Positions 35,283 through 45,581 of a stretch of DNA of 64,000 nt are shown piece after piece; positions within the stretch are counted from its first letter, which is position 1, and every line of letters begins with the position of its first letter. Below the pieces are notes generated by a model. That model was not told where the DNA came from. It did no database searches and saw only the letters and a program-made list of their open reading frames with translations. Source of the DNA: Ruminococcus champanellensis 18P13 = JCM 17042 (GTDB lineage Bacteria > Bacillota > Clostridia > Oscillospirales > Ruminococcaceae); the NCBI RefSeq assembly GCF_000210095.1, contig NC_021039.1, forward strand, positions 1,578,107 through 1,642,106. The letters run 5' to 3'. The position numbers and the translations under genes were made by a program.

Positions 35283-35906
35283 ATGGCTAAGGTTTCAGTA
35301 TTTGATATGACAGGAAATCAGGTTTCGGAGACAGAGCTTTCCGATGCTGTATTTGGTATTACTCCGAACGAAGCAGTGATGCACGCAATGGTTGTAAACT
35401 ACCTGGCAAACCAGCGTCAGGGCACACAGTCCACTCTGACTCGGACAGAGGTCAGCGGCGGTGGCAGAAAGCCCTGGAGACAGAAGGGTACCGGTCATGC
35501 AAGACAGGGTTCTATCCGTGCTCCTCAGTGGTATCACGGCGGCGTGGCACTCGGTCCGAAGCCCAGAGATTACAGATACGCTCTGAACAAGAAGGTTCGC
35601 AGACTGGCTATGAAGTCCGCACTTTCTTCTAAGGTTCTGGAGAACAACATCATCGTGCTGGATGCACTGACTGTTGATTCCTACAAGACCAAGACTATCG
35701 TTGCAATGCTCAAGGCACTGAACGTAGAGGGCAAGGCTCTGATCGTAACTGCTGAGGCAGACAAGAAGGTCATCAAGAGCGCAGCAAACATCCCCGGCGT
35801 TAAGACAGCTGCTGTCAACACACTGAATGTTTACGATATTCTCAACTATGACAAGTTCATCGTTGTAAAGAATGCCGTTGGTCAGATCGAGGAGGTGTAC
35901 GCATAA
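35283..35906 (+). CDS. rplD: 50S ribosomal protein L4
   Basis: L4 lines the peptide exit tunnel and in several bacteria represses its own operon by binding the leader. The 207 residues include the internal loop [19 protein letters not shown] near residue 60 that enters the rRNA core. It starts 17 bases after rplC and overlaps the L23 gene by one base. Given the hairpins in the leader here, it is the prime candidate for autogenous control. Confidence 0.98.
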   Translation: MAKVSVFDMTGNQVSETELSDAVFGITPNEAVMHAMVVNYLANQRQGTQSTLTRTEVSGGGRKPWRQKGTGHARQGSIRAPQWYHGGVALGPKPRDYRYALNKKVRRLAMKSALSSKVLENNIIVLDALTVDSYKTKTIVAMLKALNVEGKALIVTAEADKKVIKSAANIPGVKTAAVNTLNVYDILNYDKFIVVKNAVGQIEEVYA

Positions 35907-36229
35907 TGAAAGCTGCACAGGATATTATCTTGAAGCCGATCATCACGGAGAAGAGCATGGATTTCCTTCCCCTCGGCAAGTACACTTTCAAGGTTGCCAA
36001 GGACGCAAACAAGCTGGAGATTGCCAAGGCAGTGGAAGAGCTGTTTGATGTACAGGTTGAAAAGGTTCATACCATGAACTGCAGAGGCCGTGTAAAGCGT
36101 GTCGGCAGATATGTGGGCAAGACCGCTGACTGGAAGAAGGCGATCGTTACAGTAAGTAAGGATCCCAAGCCCGGTAAGGACGGCAAGAAGCGCAAGAGCA
36201 CCATCGAGTTCTTCGACGGCATGTATTAA
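35906..36229 (+). CDS. rplW: 50S ribosomal protein L23
   Basis: L23 sits at the tunnel exit and docks trigger factor and SRP. At 107 residues it is somewhat longer than the common 95-100. It has IILKPIITEKSMDF at the start and the AVEELFDVQVEKVHTMN segment, then a basic tail. It begins one base before the end of rplD. The following 63-base gap holds a short GGGAG/CTCCC hairpin. Confidence 0.97.
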   Translation: MKAAQDIILKPIITEKSMDFLPLGKYTFKVAKDANKLEIAKAVEELFDVQVEKVHTMNCRGRVKRVGRYVGKTADWKKAIVTVSKDPKPGKDGKKRKSTIEFFDGMY

Positions 36230-36292
36230 TTGCGCTTCAGGTATGGGAGAATGCTCCCGCAAAATGCATTATATAAGGAGTGAAACACGCAA

Positions 36293-37126
36293 ATGGCAAT
36301 TAAGACCTATAAACCGACAACTGCTTCCCGCCGTAACATGACTGTTACCAACTACACGCAGTTGTCCAAGGTTGATCCGGAAAAGAGCCTGCTTGAGCCC
36401 CTCAAGAAGAATTCCGGCAGAAACAGCTATGGCCGCATCACCGTTCGTCACAGAGGCGGCGGAAACAGAAGAAAGTACCGTGTAATTGATTTCAAGCGTG
36501 ACAAGGACGGTATCAATGCAAACGTTCTGACCATCGAGTACGATCCGAACCGCAGCGCTTTCATTGCTCTGGTTCAGTATGAGGACGGCGAGAAGAGATA
36601 CATTCTGGCTCCCCACGATCTGAAGGTTGGCGACGTTGTTCGTTCCGGTGCTGACGCTGATATCAAGCCGGGCAACGCACTGCCCCTGCTGAACATTCCG
36701 GTTGGTACCTTCATTCACAACATTGAACTTTATCCGGGCAGAGGTGCGCAGCTGGTTCGTTCCGCTGGCAACATGGCTCAGCTGATGGGCAAGGAAAATG
36801 ATTATGCGCTGATCCGTCTGCCTTCCGGCGAGATGAGAAAGGTTCCGATCGGTGCGAAGGCTTCCATCGGTCAGGTTTCCAACATCGACCACGAGAACGT
36901 ACACTACGGTAAGGCTGGTCGTGTTCGTCATATGGGTATCAGACCTACAGTCCGCGGTTCCGTTATGAACCCCTGCGATCACCCCCACGGCGGTGGTGAA
37001 GGTAAGTCGCCGGTTGGACGTCCGGGTCCTGTTACACCTTGGGGCAAGCCTGCTCTGGGTTATAAGACTCGTAAGACACACAACCGCACTGACAAGTATA
37101 TCGTAAAGAGAAGAAACGGGAAATAA
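36293..37126 (+). CDS. rplB: 50S ribosomal protein L2
   Basis: L2 is needed for peptidyl transfer and subunit joining. The 277-residue protein is full length with [21 protein letters not shown] near residue 45 and the C-terminal signature [19 protein letters not shown], whose histidine is the strongly conserved one. ATAAGGAGTG precedes the start. Confidence 0.98.
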   Translation: MAIKTYKPTTASRRNMTVTNYTQLSKVDPEKSLLEPLKKNSGRNSYGRITVRHRGGGNRRKYRVIDFKRDKDGINANVLTIEYDPNRSAFIALVQYEDGEKRYILAPHDLKVGDVVRSGADADIKPGNALPLLNIPVGTFIHNIELYPGRGAQLVRSAGNMAQLMGKENDYALIRLPSGEMRKVPIGAKASIGQVSNIDHENVHYGKAGRVRHMGIRPTVRGSVMNPCDHPHGGGEGKSPVGRPGPVTPWGKPALGYKTRKTHNRTDKYIVKRRNGK

Positions 37127-37147
37127 GCGGAAAGGAGGAACTGATTC

Positions 37148-37432
37148 ATGAGCAGAAGTATTAAAAAGGGACCTTACGTGCAAGAGGTTCTGCTGAAGCG
37201 GATTATGGCTATGAATGAGGCCGGCGAAAAGAAGGTTCTCAAGACCTGGAGCCGTTCTTCCACGATTTTCCCTGATTTCGTAGGTCACACAATCGCAGTT
37301 CACGATGGCCGCAAGCATGTTCCGGTTTACGTTACAGAGGACATGGTTGGACACAAGCTCGGCGAGTTTGCACCCACCAGAACCTATAAGGGTCATGCAG
37401 GTTCCAAGACATCGAACAACGGCAAGAAGTAA
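37148..37432 (+). CDS. rpsS: 30S ribosomal protein S19
   Basis: S19 binds the 16S head with S13 near the A site. The 94 residues open with [12 protein letters not shown] and include [48 protein letters not shown]-type family sequence. AAAGGAGG precedes the start by ten bases. It is 21 bases after rplB. Confidence 0.98.
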   Translation: MSRSIKKGPYVQEVLLKRIMAMNEAGEKKVLKTWSRSSTIFPDFVGHTIAVHDGRKHVPVYVTEDMVGHKLGEFAPTRTYKGHAGSKTSNNGKK

Positions 37433-37456
37433 TAAGTAGCGGAAGGAGGAGTTCAA

Positions 37457-37792
37457 ATGGAAGCTAGAGCGTATTTGAGAAATGCTCGCATCGCACCGAG
37501 AAAGGTGCAGATCGTTCTGGATCTGATCCGGAACAAGCCTGTTGACATTGCATTGGCTACACTTGAATTGACACCGAAGGCTGCAAGCCCGATGGTGGCA
37601 AAACTGTTGAAGTCCGCTATGGCAAACGCTGAGAACAATCACAACATGAACAAGGATGACCTGTATGTTTCCGAGTGCTTCGTGTGCCCCGGTCCGATCA
37701 TGAAGCGGGTTATGCCGAGAGCACAGGGCAGAGCCTTCAGAATCCTGAAGAGAACATCTCACATCACACTTGTTGTGAAAGAAAAAGAATAA
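37457..37792 (+). CDS. rplV: 50S ribosomal protein L22
   Basis: L22 lines the exit tunnel with L4 and forms the tunnel constriction and part of the macrolide pocket. The 111-residue product has [20 protein letters not shown] at the start and the beta-hairpin [21 protein letters not shown] near residue 82. AAGGAGG precedes the start. It lies 24 bases after rpsS. Confidence 0.98.
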   Translation: MEARAYLRNARIAPRKVQIVLDLIRNKPVDIALATLELTPKAASPMVAKLLKSAMANAENNHNMNKDDLYVSECFVCPGPIMKRVMPRAQGRAFRILKRTSHITLVVKEKE

Positions 37793-37809
37793 TCCCAAGG
37801 AGGTTAACT

Positions 37810-38592
37810 ATGGGCCAGAAAGTAAATCCGCACGGTCTGCGTGTTGGCGTTATCAAGGATTGGGATTCTCGCTGGTTTGCGAACAAGGCAGATTTCGGCG
37901 ATACACTGGTGGAAGACTACAACGTACGTAACTTCATCAAGAAGAGCCTGTACGCTGCAGGTGTTCCGAAGATCGAAATTGAGCGATTCGCTGAAAAGGT
38001 TAGAATCAACATCCACTGCGCAAAGCCCGGCGTTGTAATCGGCAGAGGCGGCGCAGAAATCGAGAAGCTCCGCGCTCAGCTCGAGGCTATGATGAAGAAG
38101 CAGGTTGCTGTGAACATCATCGAGGTGAAGCAGCCTGATATGAATGCTCAGCTGGTTGCTGAGAAGATTGCGCTGGATCTGGAGAACCGTGTTTCTTTCA
38201 GACGTGCAATGAAGCAGTCCATCGGTCGTTCCATGCGTCTGGGCGCAAAGGGCATCAAGACCCGTGTTTCCGGTCGTCTGGGCGGTGCGGAAATCGCAAG
38301 AAGCGAGACCTATCACGAGGGTACCATCCCGTTGCAGACCATTCGTGCTGACATCGACTACGGCACCGCTGAGGCGCACACCACTTATGGTCGCCTGGGC
38401 GTAAAGGTTTGGATCTACAAGGGTGAGGTTCTCAAGGGCGATGCTGCAAAGGCTGCTGCTGAGAAGGCGAAGTACGAAAAGAAGCCGGAAGCAAGACCGG
38501 AAAGAAAGCGCCGGGATGACAGAAACGGCCGTGACAACAGAAACGGCGGCTTCAAGGCGCGTGATTCTAGAAGAGAAGGAGGTAACCGATAA
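37810..38592 (+). CDS. rpsC: 30S ribosomal protein S3
   Basis: S3 forms part of the mRNA entry and has helicase activity with S4. The 260-residue protein starts at 37810 ([13 protein letters not shown]) after AAGGAGG; the frame above it is inside rplV. It has a KH domain with [13 protein letters not shown] near residue 78 and [12 protein letters not shown] in the C-terminal domain. The tail after residue 215 is unusually long and rich in Arg, Lys and Asn. It overlaps rplP by one base. Confidence 0.98.
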   Translation: MGQKVNPHGLRVGVIKDWDSRWFANKADFGDTLVEDYNVRNFIKKSLYAAGVPKIEIERFAEKVRINIHCAKPGVVIGRGGAEIEKLRAQLEAMMKKQVAVNIIEVKQPDMNAQLVAEKIALDLENRVSFRRAMKQSIGRSMRLGAKGIKTRVSGRLGGAEIARSETYHEGTIPLQTIRADIDYGTAEAHTTYGRLGVKVWIYKGEVLKGDAAKAAAEKAKYEKKPEARPERKRRDDRNGRDNRNGGFKARDSRREGGNR

Positions 38593-39017
38593 TGCTGCTC
38601 CCGAAGAGAGTAAAATATCGTCGTGTGCACAGAGGTCGTATGACCGGTAAGGCACTCAGAGGCAATAAGGTTTCCTACGGTGATTACGGTCTCCAGTCTC
38701 TGGAGCCTGCATGGATCACCTCCAACCAGATCGAATCCGCCCGTATCGCAATGACACGTTACATCAAGCGTGGCGGTCAGGTATGGATCAAGATTTTCCC
38801 GGATAAGCCCGTAACTTCCAAGCCCCTCGGAACTCGAATGGGTAAAGGTAAGGGCGCACCTGAGTACTGGGTAGCTGTTGTAAAGCCGGGCAGAGTGATG
38901 TTCGAGATTGCTGGCGTTCCGGAAGAGACCGCAAGAGAAGCGCTGCGTCTTGCAATGCACAAGCTGCCGGTAAAATGCAAGTTTGTAAAGAAAGCTGAAC
39001 AAGGAGGGGAGCAGTAA
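38592..39017 (+). CDS. rplP: 50S ribosomal protein L16
   Basis: L16 helps place tRNA in the A site. The 141-residue product has [20 protein letters not shown] at the start and the signatures [24 protein letters not shown] and [16 protein letters not shown]. It overlaps rpsC and rpmC by one base at each end, so the three are coupled. Confidence 0.98.
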   Translation: MLLPKRVKYRRVHRGRMTGKALRGNKVSYGDYGLQSLEPAWITSNQIESARIAMTRYIKRGGQVWIKIFPDKPVTSKPLGTRMGKGKGAPEYWVAVVKPGRVMFEIAGVPEETAREALRLAMHKLPVKCKFVKKAEQGGEQ

Positions 39018-39211
39018 TGAAAGCGACTGAAATCAGAGATCTGTCCGTTGATGAGATGAACGAAAAGCTGGTCAGCCTGAAGGAAGAGCTCTTCTCTCTC
39101 CGTTTCCAGCATGCTGTCAATCAGCTGGATAACACAGCACGTCTGAAGGATGTAAAGAAGGATATCGCTCGCATCAAGACTGTTCTTCGTGCGGCAGACG
39201 CGAATCAGTAA
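39017..39211 (+). CDS. rpmC: 50S ribosomal protein L29
   Basis: This 64-residue two-helix protein sits near the tunnel exit next to L23. The family core [34 protein letters not shown]-type sequence is seen from residue 25. Its start overlaps the rplP stop by one base (TAATG), with GGAGGGG upstream. Confidence 0.96.
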   Translation: MKATEIRDLSVDEMNEKLVSLKEELFSLRFQHAVNQLDNTARLKDVKKDIARIKTVLRAADANQ

Positions 39212-39229
39212 GAGAAGGAGGAGTTTGCT

Positions 39230-39487
39230 GTGTCTGAAAGAAACCTGAGAAAGACCAGAGTTGGCAAGGTTGTAAGCGACAAGATGGACAAGACTGTTGT
39301 TGTTGCAATCGCAGATAACGTACAGCATCCGCTTTACAAGAAGATTATCAAGCGCACTGTAAAGCTGAAGGCTCACGATGAGCAGAACGCATGCCGCATT
39401 GGCGACCGCGTAGAAGTAATGGAAACCCGCCCCATGTCCAAGGACAAGAGATGGCGTGTGACTAACATCATTGAAAAGGCAAAGTAA
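39230..39487 (+). CDS. rpsQ: 30S ribosomal protein S17
   Basis: S17 is a primary 16S binder with an OB fold. The 85-residue product contains [21 protein letters not shown] near the start and the signature [20 protein letters not shown]. It uses a GTG start at 39230 after AAGGAGGAG. Confidence 0.97.
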   Translation: MSERNLRKTRVGKVVSDKMDKTVVVAIADNVQHPLYKKIIKRTVKLKAHDEQNACRIGDRVEVMETRPMSKDKRWRVTNIIEKAK

Positions 39488-39501
39488 TATAGTATTGAGT
39501 G

Positions 39502-39520
39502 GAAGTTCCGAGGGAACTTC
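39502..39520 (+). repeat. Small hairpin before rplN
   Basis: GAAGTTCC (39502-39509) pairs perfectly with GGAACTTC (39513-39520) over a three-base loop, directly before the AAAGGAGG of rplN. Confidence 0.5.
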
Positions 39521-39538
39521 TGAAAGGAGGAACTCGCT

Positions 39539-39907
39539 GTGATCCAGATGCAATCTTACTTGAAGGTCGCTGACAACACCGGTGCAAAGGAGCTGATGTG
39601 CATTCGTGTGCTGGGCGGTACCCGTAGAAGATATGCGAACATCGGCGATGTTGTTGTGGCTTCTGTTAAGAAAGCAACACCCGGCGGCGTTGTTAAGAAG
39701 GGCGACGTTGTAAAGGCTGTGATTGTTCGTTCCGCAAAGGGCCTGCGGAGAGAAGATGGTACCTACATCCGTTTTGACGAGAATGCAGCAGTTATCATCA
39801 AAGAGGATAAGAACCCGAAGGGGACTCGTATTTTCGGACCGGTCGCAAGAGAACTTCGTGAGAAGGATTACCTCAAGATCCTGAGCCTTGCGCCCGAAGT
39901 ATTGTAA
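39539..39907 (+). CDS. rplN: 50S ribosomal protein L14
   Basis: L14 is at the subunit interface and contacts 16S rRNA. The 122-residue product has [22 protein letters not shown] at the start and the [21 protein letters not shown] region. It starts with GTG at 39539, which fits the family length (MIQ- start) and the ribosome site AAAGGAGG, rather than the ATG three codons later. Confidence 0.97.
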   Translation: MIQMQSYLKVADNTGAKELMCIRVLGGTRRRYANIGDVVVASVKKATPGGVVKKGDVVKAVIVRSAKGLRREDGTYIRFDENAAVIIKEDKNPKGTRIFGPVARELREKDYLKILSLAPEVL

Positions 39908-39920
39908 TGGAGGTGTCATG

Positions 39921-40298
39921 ATGAATAAGTTACACGTTAAAAAAGGTGACACAGTCGTTCTCCTTACAGGTGGCAGAGAAGATAAGTACGTGGACAACGA
40001 GTCCAAGACCCGCAAGACCGGCAAGGTTCTTGAGGTCAGCCCGTCCGAGAATAAGGTGATCGTTGAAGGCATCAACATGATCACCAAGCATGTAAAGCCC
40101 ACCAGAATGGGTCAGCCGGGCAGCATCGTCAAGGCTGAGGCTCCGATTTACGCATGCAAGGTACAGGTCGTTTGCCCCAAGTGCGGCAAGCCCACCCGTG
40201 TTGGCCACGGTTTCGAGACCAAGACCAATGGCGCCGGCGTAGAGAAGAAGCTGCCGATCCGTATCTGCAAGAATAAAGACTGCGGCCACCATTTCTGA
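39921..40298 (+). CDS. rplX: 50S ribosomal protein L24
   Basis: L24 starts assembly of the 5' domain of 23S rRNA. The 125-residue product has the KOW core [16 protein letters not shown] and [29 protein letters not shown], and a C-terminal zinc ribbon (CPKCG and, near the end, CKNKDCG). Compared with the usual 'GKDKGKTGKV' it has an insertion of about 13 residues after VVLLTGG. ATG 39921 is seven bases from GGAGG; ATG 39918 is equally in frame. Confidence 0.96.
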   Translation: MNKLHVKKGDTVVLLTGGREDKYVDNESKTRKTGKVLEVSPSENKVIVEGINMITKHVKPTRMGQPGSIVKAEAPIYACKVQVVCPKCGKPTRVGHGFETKTNGAGVEKKLPIRICKNKDCGHHF

Positions 40299-40314
40299 TA
40301 GGAGGAGAACGAGA

Positions 40315-40854
40315 ATGGCAAGATTAAAAGAATATTATGTCAGCACTGTCGCTCCTGCAATGATGAAGAAGTTCGGCTACAAGAGTGTGATGCAGATCCC
40401 GAAGCTTGACAAGGTTGTCATCAACGTAGGTGCCGGTGAGGCAAAGGAAAACGCAAAGGTGATCGACGCAATTATGACTGACATCGCTGCAATCACTGGT
40501 CAGAAGCCGGTGATCTGCCGTGCAAAGAAGTCCGTTGCAAACTTCAAGCTCCGTGAGGGCATGCCGATCGGCGTAAAGGTAACGCTGCGCAGCGAAAAGA
40601 TGTACGAATTCGTAGACAAGCTGTTCAACGTTGCATTCCCCCGGGTTCGTGACTTCAGAGGCATCAACCCGAATTCTTTCGATGGCAGAGGCAATTACTC
40701 CACCGGTATTAAGGAACAGTTGATCTTCCCTGAGATTGAGTACGATAAGATCGACAAGGTACGGGGTATGGATATCAACTTCATTACAACCGCAAACACA
40801 GACGAAGAAGCGAAAGAGCTGCTGACACTGATGGGCGCTCCGTTTGTGAAGTGA
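40315..40854 (+). CDS. rplE: 50S ribosomal protein L5
   Basis: L5 binds 5S rRNA and contacts P-site tRNA. The 179 residues include [18 protein letters not shown] near 25, [23 protein letters not shown] near 60 and the signature [22 protein letters not shown] near 108. It starts 17 bases after rplX behind TAGGAGGAG. Confidence 0.98.
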   Translation: MARLKEYYVSTVAPAMMKKFGYKSVMQIPKLDKVVINVGAGEAKENAKVIDAIMTDIAAITGQKPVICRAKKSVANFKLREGMPIGVKVTLRSEKMYEFVDKLFNVAFPRVRDFRGINPNSFDGRGNYSTGIKEQLIFPEIEYDKIDKVRGMDINFITTANTDEEAKELLTLMGAPFVK

Positions 40855-40872
40855 TAGGGAGGATTCATCGAA

Positions 40873-41058
40873 ATGGCAAAAAAGGCAATGATTAACAAGC
40901 AGCAGAAAGCTCCCAAGTTCTCCACAAGAGCATACAACAGATGCAAGATTTGTGGCAGACCGCATGCTTATCTCAGAAAGTTCGGCATCTGCCGTATCTG
41001 CTTCAGAGAGCTTGCACATGACGGTCAGATTCCGGGTGTGAAGAAAGCAAGCTGGTAA
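40873..41058 (+). CDS. rpsZ: 30S ribosomal protein S14, zinc-binding type Z
   Basis: This 61-residue short S14 carries two CxxC pairs ([20 protein letters not shown]), the zinc-binding C-plus form usual in Gram-positive bacteria. It binds the 16S head with S3 and S10. It starts 19 bases after rplE. Confidence 0.97.
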   Translation: MAKKAMINKQQKAPKFSTRAYNRCKICGRPHAYLRKFGICRICFRELAHDGQIPGVKKASW

Positions 41059-41081
41059 ATTAACAAAGGAGGTCATTCGGC

Positions 41082-41480
41082 ATGCAAATTACTGATACAA
41101 TCGCAGATTTACTGACAAGAATCCGCAATGCGAATTCTGCAAAGCACGCCACGGTTGACGTTCCCGCCTCCAATGTCAAGAAGGCTATTACACAGATCCT
41201 CGTAGACGAGGGCTATGTAAAGGGCTTCCAGGTCATTGAGGACGGCAAGCAGGGAATCATCAGAATCACTCTGAAGTACGGCGACAACAAGTCACCCATC
41301 ATCACCGGCCTGCGTCGGGTCTCTAAACCGGGTTTGCGTATTTATTCTAGCTGTGAAGATATGCCCAAGGTTCGTAAGGGTCTAGGTATCGCCATCGTTT
41401 CCACTTCTAAGGGAATCGTGACTGACAAGAAGGCTCGTGAGCTGAACGTTGGCGGCGAAGTACTCGCATTTATTTGGTAA
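41082..41480 (+). CDS. rpsH: 30S ribosomal protein S8
   Basis: S8 is a primary 16S binder and, in Escherichia coli, represses the spc operon. The 132 residues begin [19 protein letters not shown] and include the signature [31 protein letters not shown] at the end. AAAGGAGGT precedes the start. Confidence 0.98.
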   Translation: MQITDTIADLLTRIRNANSAKHATVDVPASNVKKAITQILVDEGYVKGFQVIEDGKQGIIRITLKYGDNKSPIITGLRRVSKPGLRIYSSCEDMPKVRKGLGIAIVSTSKGIVTDKKARELNVGGEVLAFIW

Positions 41481-41493
41481 GGAGGACACGGTA

Positions 41494-42039
41494 ATGTCAA
41501 GAATAGGTAGAATGCCGATTAGTGTCCCTGCCGGTGTCGATGTGAAGTGCGCCGACAACTTTATGACGGTGAAGGGTCCTAAGGGCGAAATTTCCAAGCA
41601 GTTATCCACAGCAATGAACATTGAGATCGCTGACGGTGTGATCCACGTGACCCGTCCGGACGATACCAATGTAAACAGAAGCCTCCACGGCTTGACCAGA
41701 ACTCTGATCGCCAACATGATCGAGGGTGTAACCAATGGTTACAGCAAGACCCTGGAGATTGAGGGTGTTGGTTACCGTGCTGCAAAGCAGGGTCATGACC
41801 TGGTTATGAACCTGGGCTTCTCCCACCAGGTGATCGTTTCTGAAGGCAACGGCATTGCAATTGAAGTGCCCCAGCCCAACAAGATCGTCATCAGTGGTGT
41901 TGACAAGCAGGCTGTAGGTCAGTTCGCAGCTGAAGTACGCGAGAAGCGTCCGCCGGAGCCTTATAAGGGCAAGGGCATCAAGTACGCCGGTGAGCATATC
42001 GTCCGCAAGGAAGGTAAGGCCGGCAAGGGCAAAAAGTAA
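41494..42039 (+). CDS. rplF: 50S ribosomal protein L6
   Basis: L6 lies near the factor-binding site. The 181-residue product starts at 41494 (MSRIGRMPISVPAGV) after AAGGAGG; the longer frame lies in rpsH. It has two similar domains and the signature PEPYKGKGIKYAGEHIVRKEGK near its end. Confidence 0.98.
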   Translation: MSRIGRMPISVPAGVDVKCADNFMTVKGPKGEISKQLSTAMNIEIADGVIHVTRPDDTNVNRSLHGLTRTLIANMIEGVTNGYSKTLEIEGVGYRAAKQGHDLVMNLGFSHQVIVSEGNGIAIEVPQPNKIVISGVDKQAVGQFAAEVREKRPPEPYKGKGIKYAGEHIVRKEGKAGKGKK

Positions 42040-42056
42040 GTAAGGAGTGAATCGCT

Positions 42057-42437
42057 ATGGTAAAAAAGGTAGACAGCAACAAGGCCAGAGCTAAAAGACA
42101 CCGCAGAGTCCGCGCGAAGATTTCCGGTACTCCGGCTTATCCGCGTCTGAATGTCTTCCGCTCCTCCAAGCACATTTACGCGCAGATCATTGACGATGTA
42201 AATGGTGTGACACTTGCTTCTGCTTCCAGTCTTTCCAAGGATTTTGACGCAGATGGCGGCAATAAGGATGGCGCAAAGAAGGTTGGCGAGCAGATCGCAA
42301 AGAATGCGCTGGCAAAGGGTATCAAGAACGTGGTATTCGACAGAGGCGGTTACCTGTATCACGGACGTGTGAAGGAGCTTGCTGACGGCGCAAGAGAAGG
42401 CGGACTTTCCTTTGAGAATCCGTCCAATTCCAAGTAA
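42057..42437 (+). CDS. rplR: 50S ribosomal protein L18
   Basis: L18 binds 5S rRNA with L5. The 126-residue protein has a basic start ([38 protein letters not shown]) and the end [27 protein letters not shown]. It begins 17 bases after rplF with TAAGGAGTG upstream. Confidence 0.98.
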   Translation: MVKKVDSNKARAKRHRRVRAKISGTPAYPRLNVFRSSKHIYAQIIDDVNGVTLASASSLSKDFDADGGNKDGAKKVGEQIAKNALAKGIKNVVFDRGGYLYHGRVKELADGAREGGLSFENPSNSK

Positions 42438-42451
42438 GGAGGGAAAACACG

Positions 42452-42952
42452 TTGGCTATGATTGACGCTTCCGCTATGGAGCTTACAGAAAAGGTCGTTG
42501 CAATCAACCGTGTATCCAAGACAGTCAAGGGCGGCCGTATCATGAAGTTCGCTGCACTGGTTGTAGTGGGTGACGGCAATGGCACCGTTGGATTCGGCAT
42601 CGGCAAGTCCGGTGAAGTTCCGGATGCAATCCGCAAGGGCATTGAGGACGCAAAGAAGAATCTGGTGAAGATCGCGCTGAAGGGTACTACCATTCCCCAC
42701 GAGATCATCGGTGCATTCGGCGCTGGCCGCGTACTGATGAAGCCCGCTGCTCCCGGTACCGGTGTGATCGCCGGCGGTCCGGTTCGTGCGGTCATTGAAG
42801 TTGCAGGCATCAAGGACATCCGTACAAAGTCCCTGCGCTCCAACAACCCCTGCAACGTGGTACGCGCAACCATCAACGGTCTCGCTTCCTGCACAACTGC
42901 AAAGGAAGTTGCAGAAAAGAGAGGCAAGTCCGTTAAGGAAATTTTAGGATAA
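42452..42952 (+). CDS. rpsE: 30S ribosomal protein S5
   Basis: S5 affects decoding accuracy with S4. The 166-residue product has the double-stranded RNA-binding-like start [36 protein letters not shown] and the signature [18 protein letters not shown]. Start TTG 42452 is preferred (AAGGAGGG eight bases upstream) over the ATG two codons later. Confidence 0.97.
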   Translation: MAMIDASAMELTEKVVAINRVSKTVKGGRIMKFAALVVVGDGNGTVGFGIGKSGEVPDAIRKGIEDAKKNLVKIALKGTTIPHEIIGAFGAGRVLMKPAAPGTGVIAGGPVRAVIEVAGIKDIRTKSLRSNNPCNVVRATINGLASCTTAKEVAEKRGKSVKEILG

Positions 42953-42964
42953 GGAGAGAGCGAC

Positions 42965-43141
42965 ATGGCTAAACAGATTACGCTTGTAAAGAGCCTGATT
43001 GGCAGAAAGCAGGACCAGATTGACACGGCGCATTCTCTTGGTCTTAAAAAGATCGGTGATTCCACCGTACAGCCTGACAATGTTCAGACAGAGGGAAAAA
43101 TCAATAAGATTTCCCACCTCATCGAAGTACAGGACGCTTAA
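42965..43141 (+). CDS. rpmD: 50S ribosomal protein L30
   Basis: This 58-residue protein matches L30: AKQITLVKSLIGRKQDQIDTAHSLGL followed by a KIGDSTVQPDN turn and a last strand ISHLIEVQDA. It starts 13 bases after rpsE behind AAGGAGAG and sits in the usual place between S5 and L15. Confidence 0.95.
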   Translation: MAKQITLVKSLIGRKQDQIDTAHSLGLKKIGDSTVQPDNVQTEGKINKISHLIEVQDA

Positions 43142-43159
43142 CGCAAGGAGGTGCGAACA

Positions 43160-43600
43160 ATGAAGTTACACGAATTATCCCCGGCAGAGGGTTCTACCAA
43201 GGCTACCAAGCGCATCGGCAGAGGTCACGGCTCCGGTCAGGGCAAGACTGCTGGTAAGGGCCACAAGGGACAGAATGCACGTTCCGGCGGCGGCGTAAGA
43301 ATCGGCTTCGAAGGCGGTCAGATGCCTCTGAGCAGACGTATCCCCAAGAGAGGCTTCAACAATATCTTTGCTACAAAGTTTGCAATCGTTAACGTTGCAG
43401 ATCTGAACAAGTTTGTTGACGGCACCGTTGTGGACGCTGAGCTGCTGAAGGCTTCTGGTCTGATCAAGAAGGAATACGACGGCGTAAAGGTCCTCGGCAA
43501 TGGCGAGCTGACCGCAAAGCTTACAGTAAAGGCTGCTAAATTCTCACAGAGCGCAATCGAGAAAATCGAGAAAGCTGGCGGGAAAGCAGAGGTGATGTAG
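43160..43600 (+). CDS. rplO: 50S ribosomal protein L15
   Basis: L15 is a late assembly protein. The 146 residues have the flexible glycine-rich start [28 protein letters not shown], the [13 protein letters not shown] segment and a C-terminal globular domain. ATG 43160 follows AAGGAGGT by eight bases. It ends one base before secY. Confidence 0.97.
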   Translation: MKLHELSPAEGSTKATKRIGRGHGSGQGKTAGKGHKGQNARSGGGVRIGFEGGQMPLSRRIPKRGFNNIFATKFAIVNVADLNKFVDGTVVDAELLKASGLIKKEYDGVKVLGNGELTAKLTVKAAKFSQSAIEKIEKAGGKAEVM

Positions 43601-43601
43601 T

Positions 43602-44930
43602 GTGTTTCAGACCATAAGGAAGGCATGGGCTATTCCTGAGCTTCGTAAAAAGCTACTCTACACACTATTTATCATTATCATTTTCAGAGTGGGCAGTGCC
43701 ATCACTGTCCCGTTCCTGGATAACCAGCTCATCGCTTCTTGGATGAGCAGTGCGGCAACAGGCGGAAACTTCCTGGAATACCTGGACATCCTGACGGGCG
43801 GCGCCCTGTCCCAGGCAACAATTTTTTCCCTGTCTATTACGCCGTACATCAACGCCTCCATCATCGTCCAGCTTCTGACCTATGCGCTGCCTCCTTTGGA
43901 GCGGCTGCAGAGCGAGGGCGAAGAGGGCAGAAAAACCCTCAACAAGATCACGGCGATTGTTTCCTTTGGACTGTCCATCTTTATGTCCTTTGCTTATTAC
44001 CTGACACTGAAGAACAAGGTGTCGGCAATCAAGTATACAACCGGCGGTTACGGCATCTTTGCTGCGATCGTCATCATCGGCTGCTTCGTAGCCGGCTCCA
44101 TGCTGGTTATGTGGCTTGGCAACCGGATCAGTGAAAACGGTATCGGCAACGGTACTTCCATGATCCTGTTCGCCGGTATCGTTGCGAGAATGCCCAAGGA
44201 CGTAGGCACCGCAGTCGAGCTGATGTTTACAAACCCCCAGAAGTATGTGTTTGTTGTTCCGCTGGTAGGCATCCTGTTCATTGCGATGATTACTTTCATC
44301 GTTCTGATGAACGAGGCTGAACGCCGGATCCCCATCCAGTACGCAAAGCGTGTGGTTGGCAGAAAGCAGTACGGCGGCCAGAGCACACACATTCCGATCA
44401 AGGTTTGCATGAGCGGCGTTATGCCGATCATCTTTGCAATGGCGTTTATGTCCCTGCCGAATACCTTGAGCCTGTTCGTAGAACCGGTTGCAAATCCGGA
44501 GGGCGCATCTGTCGGTGCAAAGATTTATTACTACTTTATCGCATTCTTCAAGACACAGTCTTACGGCTATGCAGCTCTGTATTTCATCCTGATTGTTGCA
44601 TTCAACTACTTCTACGTTTCCATGCAGTACAATCCGGTTGAGATCGCAAACAACCTGCGTCAGTCCAACGGCGGTATCCCCGGCATCCGTCCCGGTAAGC
44701 CCACCTCTGATTACATTCAGAGAATCCTGTCAAAGATTACTCTGACAGGAGCGATCTTCCTGGGTCTGATTGCGATCTTCCCGATCTTCTTTGCACGGGC
44801 TCTGCCGGATATGAGTGGTCTGTCCATGGGCGGCACCTCTATCCTGATCGTAGTCAGCGTAGCACTTGAGACTGTCCGCACAATGGAATCCCAGATGATG
44901 ATGCGTCATCACAAGGGCTTCCTGGGTTAA
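43602..44930 (+). CDS. secY: Protein translocase subunit SecY
   Basis: SecY is the channel of the Sec translocon. The 442-residue protein has ten predicted membrane helices and family motifs including [14 protein letters not shown] near residue 83 (plug and TM2) and [18 protein letters not shown]. The start is GTG 43602, directly after rplO, whose end carries the ribosome site (GAGGTGATG). It is the usual spc-operon position. Confidence 0.98.
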   Translation: MFQTIRKAWAIPELRKKLLYTLFIIIIFRVGSAITVPFLDNQLIASWMSSAATGGNFLEYLDILTGGALSQATIFSLSITPYINASIIVQLLTYALPPLERLQSEGEEGRKTLNKITAIVSFGLSIFMSFAYYLTLKNKVSAIKYTTGGYGIFAAIVIIGCFVAGSMLVMWLGNRISENGIGNGTSMILFAGIVARMPKDVGTAVELMFTNPQKYVFVVPLVGILFIAMITFIVLMNEAERRIPIQYAKRVVGRKQYGGQSTHIPIKVCMSGVMPIIFAMAFMSLPNTLSLFVEPVANPEGASVGAKIYYYFIAFFKTQSYGYAALYFILIVAFNYFYVSMQYNPVEIANNLRQSNGGIPGIRPGKPTSDYIQRILSKITLTGAIFLGLIAIFPIFFARALPDMSGLSMGGTSILIVVSVALETVRTMESQMMMRHHKGFLG

Positions 44931-44944
44931 GGAGGACATTGCAT

Positions 44945-45577
44945 ATGAATCTGATTCTTTTGGGCGCTCCGGGCGCCGGCAAGGGTACACAGGCAGAGGT
45001 CATTTCCGAGGCATTGTCCATTCCGCAGATTTCTACTGGCAACATTCTGCGTGAGGCTGTCAAGAACGGCACTGAGTTCGGTCTGAAGGCCAAGGCTGCA
45101 ATGGAAAGCGGCGCACTGGTCTCCGATGAGGTCGTAATCGGGATCCTGAAGGATCGCATCGCACAGGATGACTGCAAGAACGGTTTCATTCTTGATGGTT
45201 TCCCCAGAACAGTTCCCCAGGCAGAAGCTCTGGAGGCTATGGGTGTGAACATCGACAAGGTCGTTGAGATCTATGTTCCGGATGAGACCATTTCCAAGCG
45301 CCTGTCCGGCAGACGTGTCTGCGAGGGCTGCGGCGCATCCTATCACACAGATTTCAAGCCTTCCAGGGTGGCTGGCAAGTGCGACAAGTGCGGCGGCAAC
45401 ACCGTGATCCGCAAGGATGATGAGCCTGCAACCGTTCTGGAGCGCCTGAAGGTTTACCACGAGCAGACTGCTCCGCTGAAGGATTTCTACGCAAAGCGTG
45501 GCAAGCTTGAAACAGTAATCGGTCAGGAAGAGGTTTCCGAAACTTCTAAGCTGACGCTGAAGGCTGTGGGGGCGTAA
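44945..45577 (+). CDS. adk: Adenylate kinase
   Basis: Adk balances ATP, ADP and AMP. The 210-residue product has the P-loop [12 protein letters not shown] near residue 6, the FILDGFPRT motif near 80, and a zinc-type lid with four cysteines (CEGCGASYH and CDKCGG), the form usual in Gram-positives. ATG 44945 is used; AAGGAGG is upstream. Confidence 0.98.
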   Translation: MNLILLGAPGAGKGTQAEVISEALSIPQISTGNILREAVKNGTEFGLKAKAAMESGALVSDEVVIGILKDRIAQDDCKNGFILDGFPRTVPQAEALEAMGVNIDKVVEIYVPDETISKRLSGRRVCEGCGASYHTDFKPSRVAGKCDKCGGNTVIRKDDEPATVLERLKVYHEQTAPLKDFYAKRGKLETVIGQEEVSETSKLTLKAVGA

Positions 45578-45581
45578 TCGC

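Noticed and set aside
36269-37798. A 509-codon minus-strand frame across rplB, rpsS and rplV
   Set aside because: It crosses three intact ribosomal genes and their gaps and has no protein-like pattern.
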